A stretch of DNA of 8,124 nt from Campylobacteraceae bacterium (GTDB lineage: Bacteria; Campylobacterota; Campylobacteria; Campylobacterales; Campylobacteraceae): contig JAITEH010000164.1 in NCBI GenBank assembly GCA_031282125.1, positions 1 to 8,124 of the forward strand, given 5' to 3'. Within the stretch, counting starts at the first letter, position 1. Each line of letters opens with the position of its first letter. Shown in pieces: positions 1-6,624 of the stretch. The position numbers and the translations under genes were made by a program. The notes under the pieces were generated by a model. It was given only the letters and a program-made list of their open reading frames with translations. It made no database searches and was not told the DNA's origin.

Positions 1-1418
1 TCGGAAACTGTCGGAATGACTATAGCGTCCACCTCTTCATCAAGCAGCAAAACTTCGATATCCTGCTTTTTGAACTGCTCAATCAAAGGCGAGTTTTTAA
101 GCATAGCTTCATTTTCGCCAGTTATATAATAGATACTTTTTTGACCCTCTTTCATGCCCTCTTTGTACTCTTTCAGACTCACAAGCGTATCTTTTTTACT
201 GGATTTGAAGAGCATGAGATCCAAAAGCGCATCTTTGTTTTCATAATCAGCGTAAAGCCCTTCTTTAAGCACTTTGCCGAATGTTTTGAAAAACTCCGTA
301 AATTTCTCTTTGTCGCTCTCTTTTAGTTTATTAAGTTCGCTCAAAATCTTTTTCACAGAGGCTTTTTTGATAGCTGTGAGGGTTCTGTTTTGCTGTAAAA
401 TCTCGCGGCTTACATTGAGCGGCAAATCCTCAGCGTCTATAACTCCTCTGACAAAACGCAGATATGTCGGCATCAACTCTTTGTCGTCGTCGGTTATAAA
501 AACTCTTTTTACATACAGTTTGATGCCCGACTGATAATCCACTCTGAAAAGATCAAACGGCGCGTTTTTAGGTATATAAAAAAGCGTGTTATACTCAAGC
601 GTTCCCTCCGCTTTTGTGTGAATCCACAAGAAAGGGTCTTGACTGTCATGCGAGATTTGCTTGTAAAAATCCCTATATTCGTCGTCTTTTATGGCTGATT
701 TGGCTACTCTCCAAAGTGCGGAAGCTTTGTTGATTTGGGTATGTTTTATCTCCGTTTTTCCCTCTTTGCCTTCTTCTTCGCTCGGGACATACTCCTCCTT
801 GTCCATGTAAATGCCAAAAGGGATGTGGTTTGAATATTTCTTGATGATAGACTCTATCCTGTAACTTTCCAAAAATTCGCTTTCATCTTTTTTGATATGC
901 AAAGTTATAGATGTTCCATGAAGCTCTTTTTTGGCTTTTTTGATGCTGTAGTCGCTTTCGGCGCTGCTGCTCCATAGATAAGCGTCTTCTTCAAGCGCTT
1001 TTTTGCTCAAAACTTCTATTTTGTCGGCGACCATGAAAGCAGAGTAAAATCCAACGCCGAACTGTCCTATCAAAGAAGAGTCTTTTTTGGCGTCTCCGCT
1101 GAGATGTTCTACGAATGATTTTGTGCCGCTTTTGGCGATTGTGCCGAGGTTGTTTATCAAATCCTCTTCATTCATGCCGATGCCGCTGTCTTCAATAGTC
1201 AAAGTATTTGCGTTTTTGTCCGCGATGATGGTGATTTTCGGCTCGTATTTTAAGCCTTTGTATTTTTCGTCTGTGAGTGAGAGATAGTTTAATTTATCAA
1301 GCGCATCGGAAGCGTTTGATATAAGCTCTCTTAAAAAAATCTCTTTATTTGAGTATAAAGAGTGAATCATGAGATTTAGAAGCTGCGTAACTTCTGTTTG
1401 AAATTTATGTTTTGCCAT
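1..1418 (-). CDS. htpG: Chaperone HtpG (bacterial Hsp90), 3' end cut off by window edge
   Basis: ATP-dependent cytosolic chaperone that remodels client proteins under stress. I translated 472 codons from the ATG at 1416-1418 back to the window edge. No stop is reached, so the C-terminal dimerisation domain (roughly the last 140-150 residues of a family about 610-625 long) lies outside. The N-terminal GHKL ATPase domain shows the N-box [10 protein letters not shown] with E31 and N35, the DxGxG motif at D77-G81, and the lid region [11 protein letters not shown] at 118-128. The middle domain carries NVSRE with R338, which matches the ATP-contacting arginine of E. coli HtpG. The start is supported by AAGGAG 5 nt upstream, and the first residues ([10 protein letters not shown]) match where the family begins. 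It is transcribed away from the small-gene cluster. G+C and codon use look like the other housekeeping genes. Identity is clear; only the end is missing. Confidence 0.97.
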   Translation of the reverse strand, partial: MAKHKFQTEVTQLLNLMIHSLYSNKEIFLRELISNASDALDKLNYLSLTDEKYKGLKYEPKITIIADKNANTLTIEDSGIGMNEEDLINNLGTIAKSGTKSFVEHLSGDAKKDSSLIGQFGVGFYSAFMVADKIEVLSKKALEEDAYLWSSSAESDYSIKKAKKELHGTSITLHIKKDESEFLESYRIESIIKKYSNHIPFGIYMDKEEYVPSEEEGKEGKTEIKHTQINKASALWRVAKSAIKDDEYRDFYKQISHDSQDPFLWIHTKAEGTLEYNTLFYIPKNAPFDLFRVDYQSGIKLYVKRVFITDDDKELMPTYLRFVRGVIDAEDLPLNVSREILQQNRTLTAIKKASVKKILSELNKLKESDKEKFTEFFKTFGKVLKEGLYADYENKDALLDLMLFKSSKKDTLVSLKEYKEGMKEGQKSIYYITGENEAMLKNSPLIEQFKKQDIEVLLLDEEVDAIVIPTVS

Positions 1419-1451
1419 GTTTTCTCCTTGCTTGTTATTTTTAAAAGCGGT

Positions 1452-1480
1452 ATTGTAAAATTTTTTCATTTATATAGCAA
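1452..1480 (-). promoter_or_regulatory. Candidate sigma-70 promoter of htpG
   Basis: On the minus strand TTGCTA (1475-1480) and TACAAT (1452-1457) are separated by 17 bp, and the -10 box lies 33 nt before the htpG start codon. The -35 matches consensus at four of six bases and the -10 at five of six. No HspR-like (HAIR) or HrcA-like (CIRCE) operator is visible here, unlike at clpB. Assignment by pattern only. Confidence 0.45.
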
Positions 1481-1507
1481 TAAAACGCGCCTGTATCTTT
1501 TGCAAAA

Positions 1508-1556
1508 TTGCCGTTTTATTTGGCGTATGGTAAGATAATGAAAGAGAATATATAAG
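1508..1556 (+). promoter_or_regulatory. Weak candidate promoter(s) for the small-gene cluster
   Basis: Upstream of the first gene of the cluster, TTGCCG (1508-1513) lies 17 bp before TAAGAT (1531-1536). A second -10-like hexamer, TATAAG, lies at 1551-1556 without a recognisable -35. Both are imperfect. They sit back to back with, and do not overlap, the htpG promoter candidate in the 176-bp divergent intergenic region. I see no other feature in that region. Confidence 0.25.
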
Positions 1557-1594
1557 TGCTTGGAGTCTTTTTAAACCTTTGATAATGAGGAAAA

Positions 1595-2014
1595 ATGTGG
1601 CAACTAGATAATAATTACAAACTTTTTTGCATTTTGTTTGTGGTTATATTTGTAGTAATCAAACTATCAATTATATACAATAAAAGAAAAATTACTAAAA
1701 GTAAAAAAACTATTGATTTTTCAAAACAAGCTATTGACGGCGATATCGTAAAAAACGATATCAGCAAAGAGATAGTTTTGGAACTTTATCAAATGATAGA
1801 GAAATATTTTAAAGTTAAAATGTGCTACTTAAGACCAAGCGATAAAATACAATATTTCTACGATATGGATTCGTTTAAACTCGGCGAAAATTGTGAAGAT
1901 TTTGAAACAGAATTGGAAAACAGATATAATATCACAAATATTGATTTAAATGAGAGATTGATTGATTTGATGATTAAAATGCAAATGGCGCAAGATGGAA
2001 TGTCAGAAAAGTAG
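1595..2014 (+). CDS. Membrane-anchored small protein with acyl-carrier-like (DUF1493-like?) cytoplasmic domain
   Basis: 139 aa, not recognised as a named protein. Residues 9-27 form one hydrophobic helix followed by a very basic stretch (NKRKITKSKK, about 29-38), so the N-terminus is probably outside and the rest cytoplasmic. Residues about 58-130 look like a small helical domain of acyl-carrier type: a helix ending IEKYFK, then LRPSDKI (like the 'ITPDTRL' of carrier-like proteins), an acidic helix ending ELENRYNI (like 'ALEEEFDI'), and a last helix. This resembles the ACP-like DUF1493 family. Where an ACP would have its phosphopantetheine serine I align a glycine (G97), so it is probably not a working carrier. 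First gene of the plus-strand AT-rich cluster, 46 nt before the next. The GAGGA box (1587-1591) is only 3 nt from the ATG, closer than usual, but there is no better in-frame start. The DUF1493 link is inference. Confidence 0.75.
   Translation: MWQLDNNYKLFCILFVVIFVVIKLSIIYNKRKITKSKKTIDFSKQAIDGDIVKNDISKEIVLELYQMIEKYFKVKMCYLRPSDKIQYFYDMDSFKLGENCEDFETELENRYNITNIDLNERLIDLMIKMQMAQDGMSEK
1742..1762. other. Perfect 8-bp inverted repeat inside the first cluster gene
   Basis: GATATCGT (1742-1749), a five-A loop (1750-1754) and ACGATATC (1755-1762) form an exact hairpin inside codons 50-56. In AT-rich DNA such a hairpin can arise by chance, and the protein reads through it normally (GDIVKNDI). No function is implied. 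Confidence 0.4.
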
Positions 2015-2060
2015 ATATAGCGTACAAATAGCACAGGATAAAAACGGCAAGGAATAAACA

Positions 2061-2261
2061 ATGAGCATATCATTTATCGCTGCAAAGTTTATAGAGATTA
2101 TTCTTAAGTTATTTATATTTTTCTTTTGCTTGGTGTCAACAATTATATTTTTGTATTATATTACTTTCGGGATTGATTTTCGGAAAGTTGAACGCTGTAT
2201 TGATGAGTTGGGAGGTTGGAATCATGAAGAAAGACTTTGTCAATTTTATCTGTATGATTAA
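2061..2261 (+). CDS. Small single-pass membrane protein with Cys-x(4)-GGW-x(6)-Cys motif
   Basis: 66 aa, function unknown. One long hydrophobic segment (about 11-36) is followed by a short tail containing C46, G51-G52-W53-N54 and C60. This matches the spaced pattern 'C-[LI]-D-x-x-G-G-x-W-[ND]-x(5-6)-C' that I know from many uncharacterised short membrane or lipoprotein-like genes in accessory and toxin-immunity-type clusters. Here the spacing is CIDELGGWN, so one residue is missing before the tryptophan. The two cysteines could form a disulfide if the tail is periplasmic. AAGGA (2049-2053) lies 7 nt before the ATG. The last 38 nt overlap the next gene in another frame, which argues that both are real and translated in order. 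Existence is well supported; any role is inferred. Confidence 0.75.
   Translation: MSISFIAAKFIEIILKLFIFFFCLVSTIIFLYYITFGIDFRKVERCIDELGGWNHEERLCQFYLYD
2210..2215 (+). promoter_or_regulatory. Ribosome binding site inside the upstream gene that sets the start at 2224
   Basis: GGGAGG lies 8 nt before the ATG at 2224. It is made of the codons for L50, G51 and G52 of the preceding 66-aa protein, so the conserved Gly-Gly pair supplies the Shine-Dalgarno of the overlapping next gene. This favours 2224 over the longer TTG start at 2173, which has no such site. Confidence 0.75.
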
Positions 2262-2604
2262 AATAGAAAGATCCTTTGTGATACTTTTTTTCATCAGCAT
2301 ATCGTATTTTATAATTTTAATCTCTTTAAATTATATATCAGATTTTCACTTCAAACTATCCGAACAGGAGATTAAAGAGCTGCATATATCGGCTGAAAAC
2401 AGTAACACTACTGCGGTCAAAAAGCTGCTAAACTATTACTATTTTATAGAAAAAGATCATGATAAAGTATTTAATGTGTATAGAAAATATAAAGATGTAA
2501 ATCCTAAAGTAAAAAAGGCTTTATGCAGTTTTTTGTCAGACCATAAATGCATAGGTGAAGAACATGAATGCAGTGATCTCCTTAATAGTTGCAGTAAAAG
2601 ATGA
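2224..2604 (+). CDS. Membrane-anchored protein with a Sel1/TPR-like helical repeat, unknown function
   Basis: 126 aa from the ATG at 2224. The open frame extends to a TTG at 2173, but the strong GGGAGG supports 2224. Residues about 18-37 are a membrane helix. Residues about 53-90 (LHISAENSNTTAVKKLLNYY, then FIEKDHDKVFNVYRKY) have the shape of one Sel1- or TPR-like pair: A-x-x-x-N near the first helix, 'YYxF' at its end, and D-x-x-K-x-x-x-x-Y-R in the second. The C-terminal tail holds four cysteines (C101, C109, C116, C123), which suggests an exported, disulfide-bonded domain. It starts inside the preceding gene (38-nt overlap) and its stop overlaps the next start by ATGA (4 nt), so three genes look translationally coupled. 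I do not recognise an ortholog. The repeat assignment rests on pattern only. Confidence 0.75.
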   Translation: MKKDFVNFICMIKIERSFVILFFISISYFIILISLNYISDFHFKLSEQEIKELHISAENSNTTAVKKLLNYYYFIEKDHDKVFNVYRKYKDVNPKVKKALCSFLSDHKCIGEEHECSDLLNSCSKR

Positions 2605-3155
2605 GTAATAAATCAAGTTTTCTATCGAAAAAGTTATGTTCGGATGAAACTGATGATATTCTTAGGTCATTATTCAGTGTATTTTTAGCAACAGCTTTGC
2701 TTATTCATAAGATTTATTTTGCCGATAATTCTCAAGATACGGCATATGAGTATTGGTCATTTGTAGCATTATTTACGATACTTTTTATTTTGTCATTATT
2801 TCATCTGATGAGTTCTTTGGAAAGAAATAAAATCTCTAAAAGTATTAATTCAATAGAAATTATCTGCATAATATTGCTAATATTTTTTCCTGCTTATAAT
2901 ATTATTAGATGTGTAGATACAAATCAATGTTTTTTGCGGCATACCGAGCACTATGCAACGCCAGGTGATGCCGACTACTGGATTTCCATATCAATTCACT
3001 CACTATTTTTGATATCCCTTATACTTTTATTAATATTTTTTGTGCATCAGCAATTAAAAAAACGCAAAAAGCGTAAATTATATGAAATCTCAAAACAGCA
3101 AAGAATAGCCAAACGAATACAAGACAAAGAAAAAAGAAGACAAGTAAAGAAATGA
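2601..3155 (+). CDS. Four-helix integral membrane protein with basic C-terminal tail, unknown function
   Basis: 184 aa. Four hydrophobic segments are visible at about 21-40, 51-70, 82-102 and 127-149. After the last comes a strongly basic tail (151-184; runs of K/R such as KKRKKRK) that should stay in the cytoplasm. This puts the loop between helices 3 and 4 (about 103-126) in the periplasm. That loop has C104 and C110 (CVDTNQC), a possible disulfide. The start ATG overlaps the previous stop as ATGA, so translation is probably coupled. Composition is AT-rich like the rest of the cluster. No catalytic motif is seen. It could be an inner-membrane immunity protein or an unrelated hypothetical protein; the sequence alone does not decide. 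Confidence 0.75.
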   Translation: MSNKSSFLSKKLCSDETDDILRSLFSVFLATALLIHKIYFADNSQDTAYEYWSFVALFTILFILSLFHLMSSLERNKISKSINSIEIICIILLIFFPAYNIIRCVDTNQCFLRHTEHYATPGDADYWISISIHSLFLISLILLLIFFVHQQLKKRKKRKLYEISKQQRIAKRIQDKEKRRQVKK

Positions 3156-3214
3156 GCAATTTTTCAATAATATATGACAATTATGGAAGTAGGGCAAAAC
3201 GGTAAAGGAGCATT

Positions 3215-3784
3215 GTGAATAAAAAAATTATAAAATGCATTATTTGTACTATAGGCATAGTGCTTATCGTATCAGGTATAATTTATCCTAAACATACAGG
3301 TTATTTTTCAAATAATATTTTTCGTCAGTCCAAGTTTGAAACAAAAAACTTCATCATTGATGTGCCAAAGTTTCATTGGATTGGTCAGTATAGAGATGAT
3401 AATCTATTATTCTTTGTCGGAATTCCTGTTGATTTAAGTAAAAGTTTATTATTTAATAACTCTTTCTTTTTTCACTTTTTTAACAATGAAGAATACACTG
3501 TTTTGCCCATGATAATATTAGACAACTTTACTGATAATACTTTGGAGGCTTTAAAGATATATTGTGATGAATCTTTAGAAAAAGCAACTCAAAAAATAAA
3601 CAATTGGGAAGCCGAAATATATAGTTGCATAACAAAATCACGAAATGACCTTGTAGATAAACATGTCGTGTATAAAGGCGAGGATTTTTATTTTTCTTAT
3701 TATTTAGATGATATTGATATTTTTAATAACATTCAATCCCAATACGACAAATTTTTTGAAGGCGTGAGGCTGAAAGAGCAATGA
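3215..3784 (+). CDS. Signal-anchored periplasmic protein, unknown function
   Basis: 189 aa. GTG start at 3215 with AAAGGAG (3204-3210) 4 nt before it. An N-terminal basic start (NKK) and hydrophobic stretch (about 5-23) form a signal anchor or uncleaved signal; no clear lipobox follows. The rest (about 40-186) is probably exported and of mixed alpha/beta character: beta-like FIIDVPKFHWIGQY (46-59), a helix about 108-133, and a C-terminal helix ending YDKFFEGVRL (177-186). That ending resembles the last helix and strand of small PsbP/DUF1795-type exported domains, but the match is only impressionistic. C117 and C138 could pair. Last gene of the cluster, 59 nt after its neighbour, ending 66 nt before the convergent clpB stop. 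AT-rich codon use. Function not recognised. Confidence 0.75.
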   Translation: MNKKIIKCIICTIGIVLIVSGIIYPKHTGYFSNNIFRQSKFETKNFIIDVPKFHWIGQYRDDNLLFFVGIPVDLSKSLLFNNSFFFHFFNNEEYTVLPMIILDNFTDNTLEALKIYCDESLEKATQKINNWEAEIYSCITKSRNDLVDKHVVYKGEDFYFSYYLDDIDIFNNIQSQYDKFFEGVRLKEQ

Positions 3785-3820
3785 GTTTTTCAACAGTTTT
3801 TATATATCCTATCATTAATT

Positions 3821-3849
3821 ATAAAACTTGGTCGGCAAATGCCGACCAA
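3821..3849 (-). terminator. Rho-independent terminator of clpB
   Basis: TTGGTCGGC (3828-3836), loop AAAT and GCCGACCAA (3841-3849) give a perfect 9-bp stem beginning one base after the clpB stop codon. Read on the minus strand the stem is followed by GTTTTATAATT, a U-rich tail. Read on the plus strand it is followed by AAATTAACTC with no U-run, so it should work poorly for the convergent small-gene cluster. Confidence 0.85.
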
Positions 3850-3850
3850 A

Positions 3851-6427
3851 TTAACTCTCAATTATAATATCTATCTTGCCCTCTTTAGCGTCTATTTTTA
3901 CTCTTTCGCCCTCATGCAGTCTGTCTTCCAGTAAAAGTTCTGCGAGTCTATCCTCCACAAGCTCATACAAAGCGCGTCTTAACGGTCTTGCGCCGTAAAC
4001 GGTGTCAAATCCAGCTTCTGCTATAAGATTGGCAGCCTCTTTTGTCAGGCTCGCTTCGATGGATTTTGCCTCAAGTTTTTTCTTGATATCTAAAAACATG
4101 ATATTTACGATTTCTCGCAAACCGTCCTCATTTAAAGGATTAAATATCACGATATCGTCGAGTCTATTTAAAAACTCAGGCTTAAAATAGTTTTTGAGTT
4201 CACCCAAAACCGCCGCTCTTCTCGCCTCGCCCTCGGTTTCCATGATTTTTGCGCTTGCTATATTTGAAGTCAGGATAATAATCGTATTTTTAAAATCAAC
4301 CGTAACGCCTTTATTGTCCGTTAGCCGTCCGTCGTCCAAAACCTGCAAAAGTATATTGAAAACATCAGGATGTGCCTTTTCTATCTCGTCAAACAATATA
4401 ACGCTGTAAGGTTTTCTTCTCACGGCTTCCGTAAGCTGTCCGCCTTCCTCGTATCCGATGTATCCCGGCGGTGCTCCGACAAGACGGCTTACGGTGTGTT
4501 TTTCCATGTATTCGCTCATGTCAAATCTCAAAAGCGCCTTTTCACTGTCAAATAAAAACTTCGCCAGAGCTTTTGCGCTTTGAGTTTTTCCCACGCCTGT
4601 GGGTCCCAAAAACAAAAAACTGCCTATAGGTTTATCCGTTTCGCTAAGTCCAGCTTTATTTCTTTTGATAGCGCGGCCTATAGCATGGATAGCCTCGTCC
4701 TGTCCAACGACTTCAGCCCTCAAATGCTCTTCCACAGCCAAAACTTTCTCTTTTTCGCTCGCAAGCATTTTGCTTACGGGTATCCCCGTCCATTTGCTTA
4801 CGATGCCTGCTATCATCTCTTCATCTACATGATTTTTAAGAAGCGTTCCGTTTTGCACCATCCTATCCCAAGTCTGTTTGATCTCATCCTCTTTTTTATT
4901 GAGCTCTGGTATCGTTCCATGCTTAATCTTTGCCGCTTTGTTGTAGTCGCCCTCCCGCTCGGCGAACTCTACTTCGCGTTTGGCGGCGTCTATTTCGGAT
5001 TTTAGAGATGAGAGTTTGTTAAATACCGCTTTTTCATTTTCAAACTGACTCTCAAGAGACCTTCTTTTTTCACCGGCGTTTGAAAGCTCTTTTTCTATCT
5101 CTTTAAGCCTTTGCTCATTTTTCTTGCTGTCTTCCATTTTCAAAGCCTCTTTTTCCACATGCAAGGAGCTTATCTCTCTTTTGACGGCGTTTAACTCGAT
5201 AGGTTCGCTCTCTATCTGCATTTTAAGCTCAGCCGCCGCTTCATCTATCAAATCTATGGCTTTGTCGGGCAAAAATCTATCCGTTATATATCTGCTTGAA
5301 AGTTTTGCCGACGCGACTAATGCGCTGTCCATGATGGATACTCCATGATGGGCTTCAAGCCTCTCTTTGATGCCGCGCAAAATCTGTAAAGCTTCGTTGA
5401 TGTTTGGTTCGCTTACATTTATGGGCTGAAATCTTCTTTGCAAAGCGGCGTCTTTCTCAAAATATTTTCTGTACTCTTTGAGCGTTGTAGCTCCGATAGT
5501 ATGAAGTTCTCCTCTAGCAAGAGCGGGTTTTAGTATATTCGCAGCGTCCATGCTTCCCTCGCTTGCCCCAGCTCCTACGATAGTATGAATCTCATCTATA
5601 AAAAGTATCACATTTCCCGCACTTTTTACTTCGTCTATGACGGCTTTTAGTCTGTCTTCAAATTCGCCTCTATATTTTGCACCTGCGATAAGCGCGCTCA
5701 TGTCAAGCGTGATGACGCGCCTGTTTTGCAGTGAAATCGGCACCTCTTTTTTGATGATGCGCTGCGCCAATCCTTCCACTATAGCCGTTTTTCCAGTTCC
5801 CGGTTCTCCTAAAAGTATCGGATTGTTTTTTGTTTTTCTGATGAGTATCTGCATCATCCTATGTATCTCTTCATCTCTGCCGATGACGGGATCTAATGCG
5901 TTTTCTACGGCTTTTGCGGTCAAATCTATGCCGTATTTTGACAAAGCTTCCAGATTTTCATCCGCGCTTTGCTTGTCTATTTTTTTGCCACCCCTTAACG
6001 CCTGAACGGTTTTTTTAAACTCCAGCAAATCTATGAATTTTTTGAATATCTCTTTTATCTCGCTTCTGTCTATGATGGATAAAAGCCACGTATCGACGGC
6101 TAAGAAGCTGTCCCCAATCTCTTGCATCAATCCTTCGGCATTTTGCAAAGACTCCACAAGTTCGCGCGAGAGTTTGATACTCTCTTTGGTAAGATTGGAC
6201 GCTTTGGGGTACTTGTCTATTTCGCTTTTTATTTCAAGCTCAAGCGCGCTTTTATCGACATTCATTTTGTTGAAAACTTGATTTAAGATGGAGTTTGAGT
6301 TCGTAAGAAGCGACCACACTGCATGCAGAGGTTTTACTTCCGCATTTTTCGCATGAAGCGAAAGAGATATCGCGCTCTCTAATGCGGCGGTCATTTGATG
6401 AGTTAATTTTTCAAATAGTGATTGCAT
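3851..6427 (-). CDS. clpB: ATP-dependent protein disaggregase ClpB
   Basis: 858 aa, the normal ClpB length. This Hsp100 hexamer pulls proteins out of aggregates in the cytosol together with DnaK. Order of domains: N-terminal Clp repeat domain (about 1-145), first AAA+ domain with Walker A GEPGTGKT (207-214), pore loop KYRGEFE with Y252, Walker B VILFIDE (273-279) and arginine fingers R331/R332. Then a coiled-coil middle domain (about 405-525, rich in E/K, with HGTIPEL at 503-509), which separates ClpB from ClpA, ClpC and ClpX. The second AAA+ domain has WTGIPV (546-551), Walker A GPTGVGKT (608-615), pore loop GYIGYEEGG (655-663), Walker B VILFDE (676-681), arginine finger R755 and sensor-2 GARPLRR (812-818). 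All key residues are present. AAGGAGA lies 5 nt before the ATG. Expression is probably heat-regulated through the promoter/operator at 6456-6486. Confidence 0.98.
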   Translation of the reverse strand: MQSLFEKLTHQMTAALESAISLSLHAKNAEVKPLHAVWSLLTNSNSILNQVFNKMNVDKSALELEIKSEIDKYPKASNLTKESIKLSRELVESLQNAEGLMQEIGDSFLAVDTWLLSIIDRSEIKEIFKKFIDLLEFKKTVQALRGGKKIDKQSADENLEALSKYGIDLTAKAVENALDPVIGRDEEIHRMMQILIRKTKNNPILLGEPGTGKTAIVEGLAQRIIKKEVPISLQNRRVITLDMSALIAGAKYRGEFEDRLKAVIDEVKSAGNVILFIDEIHTIVGAGASEGSMDAANILKPALARGELHTIGATTLKEYRKYFEKDAALQRRFQPINVSEPNINEALQILRGIKERLEAHHGVSIMDSALVASAKLSSRYITDRFLPDKAIDLIDEAAAELKMQIESEPIELNAVKREISSLHVEKEALKMEDSKKNEQRLKEIEKELSNAGEKRRSLESQFENEKAVFNKLSSLKSEIDAAKREVEFAEREGDYNKAAKIKHGTIPELNKKEDEIKQTWDRMVQNGTLLKNHVDEEMIAGIVSKWTGIPVSKMLASEKEKVLAVEEHLRAEVVGQDEAIHAIGRAIKRNKAGLSETDKPIGSFLFLGPTGVGKTQSAKALAKFLFDSEKALLRFDMSEYMEKHTVSRLVGAPPGYIGYEEGGQLTEAVRRKPYSVILFDEIEKAHPDVFNILLQVLDDGRLTDNKGVTVDFKNTIIILTSNIASAKIMETEGEARRAAVLGELKNYFKPEFLNRLDDIVIFNPLNEDGLREIVNIMFLDIKKKLEAKSIEASLTKEAANLIAEAGFDTVYGARPLRRALYELVEDRLAELLLEDRLHEGERVKIDAKEGKIDIIIES

Positions 6428-6455
6428 ATTTTTCTCCTTGTTTTTTGTTGTAAAG

Positions 6456-6485
6456 ATTATACAACATTGAGTGTTGTGATGTCAA
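6456..6485 (-). promoter_or_regulatory. Consensus sigma-70 promoter of clpB
   Basis: On the minus strand TTGACA (6480-6485) and TATAAT (6456-6461) are both perfect consensus hexamers, 18 bp apart. The -10 ends 28 nt before the clpB start codon. A conserved -35 is unusual for Campylobacterota housekeeping promoters, which mostly show only the -10 and periodic T-rich sequence. A strong promoter like this suits a gene held down by a repressor and released by heat. Confidence 0.85.
6461..6477. repeat. Short palindrome in the clpB promoter spacer
   Basis: ACAACA (6461-6466) and TGTTGT (6472-6477) form a perfect 6-bp inverted repeat around TTGAG. It sits between the -35 and -10 and partly overlaps the HAIR-like site. 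It may be a second operator or simply part of the first. Confidence 0.4.
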
Positions 6486-6486
6486 G
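6466..6486. promoter_or_regulatory. HAIR-like operator, probable HspR site over the clpB promoter
   Basis: The known HspR site (HAIR) is CTTGAGT-N7-ACTCAAG. Here ATTGAGT (6466-6472), exactly seven bases, then TGTCAAG (6480-6486) match 11 of 14 positions. The site covers the -35 and most of the spacer of the clpB promoter, where a bound repressor would block RNA polymerase. HspR is known to repress clpB-type and other chaperone genes in Campylobacter and Helicobacter. Whether this genome encodes HspR cannot be seen here. Confidence 0.6.
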
Positions 6487-6572
6487 ATTATTGCAAAAAT
6501 TTTATTAGAGTTGTGAATTTTTATCTTTTGACGAAGAGCCTGTTTTTAACTTACTTTTTAGAGAATTTGCAT

Positions 6573-6578
6573 TATAAT
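6573..6578 (+). promoter_or_regulatory. -10 box of the protease-purC transcript
   Basis: A perfect TATAAT lies 46 nt before the protease start. There is no good -35 at 17-18 bp (CTTACT at best), and the upstream region is T-rich, which is the usual look of Campylobacterota sigma-70 promoters. It is more than 85 bp from the divergent clpB promoter, so the two need not share control. Confidence 0.6.
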
Positions 6579-6624
6579 CGCTATTCTTTAAAATTTTACA
6601 AGCTGCGAGGAGTTTATAAAATTA

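Larger units (their letters stand above)
1595..3784 (+). other. AT-rich accessory cluster of five small envelope-protein genes
   Basis: Five plus-strand genes lie between minus-strand htpG and clpB. Gaps are 46 nt, a 38-nt overlap, a 4-nt overlap and 59 nt, consistent with one transcript. All products have a membrane segment or signal anchor, and none is a recognised enzyme. Four hand-counted 60-base lines (starting 1621, 2281, 2701, 3301) contain 55 G/C of 240. Three lines in flanking genes (starting 901, 5281, 7501) contain 86 of 180. No transposase, integrase, tRNA or flanking direct repeat is visible, so gain by transfer is suggested by composition only. Confidence 0.6.

Noticed and set aside
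1419..1594. tRNA, small RNA gene or mobile-element end in the htpG/cluster intergenic region
   Set aside because: No cloverleaf, terminal inverted repeat or duplicated target site could be found; only promoter-like hexamers are present.
1742..1762. Intragenic hairpin as a functional RNA structure or recombination site
   Set aside because: A perfect 8-bp stem is expected by chance at this frequency in about 2 kb of AT-rich DNA, and it lies inside a plausible reading frame. It is listed only as an observation.
1858..2073. 71-codon minus-strand open frame across the first cluster gene
   Set aside because: It overlaps a plus-strand gene that has a clear membrane helix and domain pattern, and has no ribosome binding site or family resemblance.
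2173..2223. Longer start (TTG at 2173) for the Sel1-like gene
   Set aside because: It has no Shine-Dalgarno and would add a 17-residue extension buried in the preceding gene, while GGGAGG sits 8 nt before the ATG at 2224.
4580..5005. 141-codon plus-strand open frame opposite clpB, and several shorter ones opposite clpB, htpG and ctpA
   Set aside because: They lie entirely within well-conserved genes on the other strand, have no domain or ribosome binding site I can recognise, and their composition is what the antisense of a coding frame gives.
6452..6478. Possible CIRCE (HrcA) operator near GAGTGTTGT in the clpB promoter
   Set aside because: Only one poor half-site (GAGTG then mismatches) is present. 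The partner TTAGCACTC nine bases upstream is absent.
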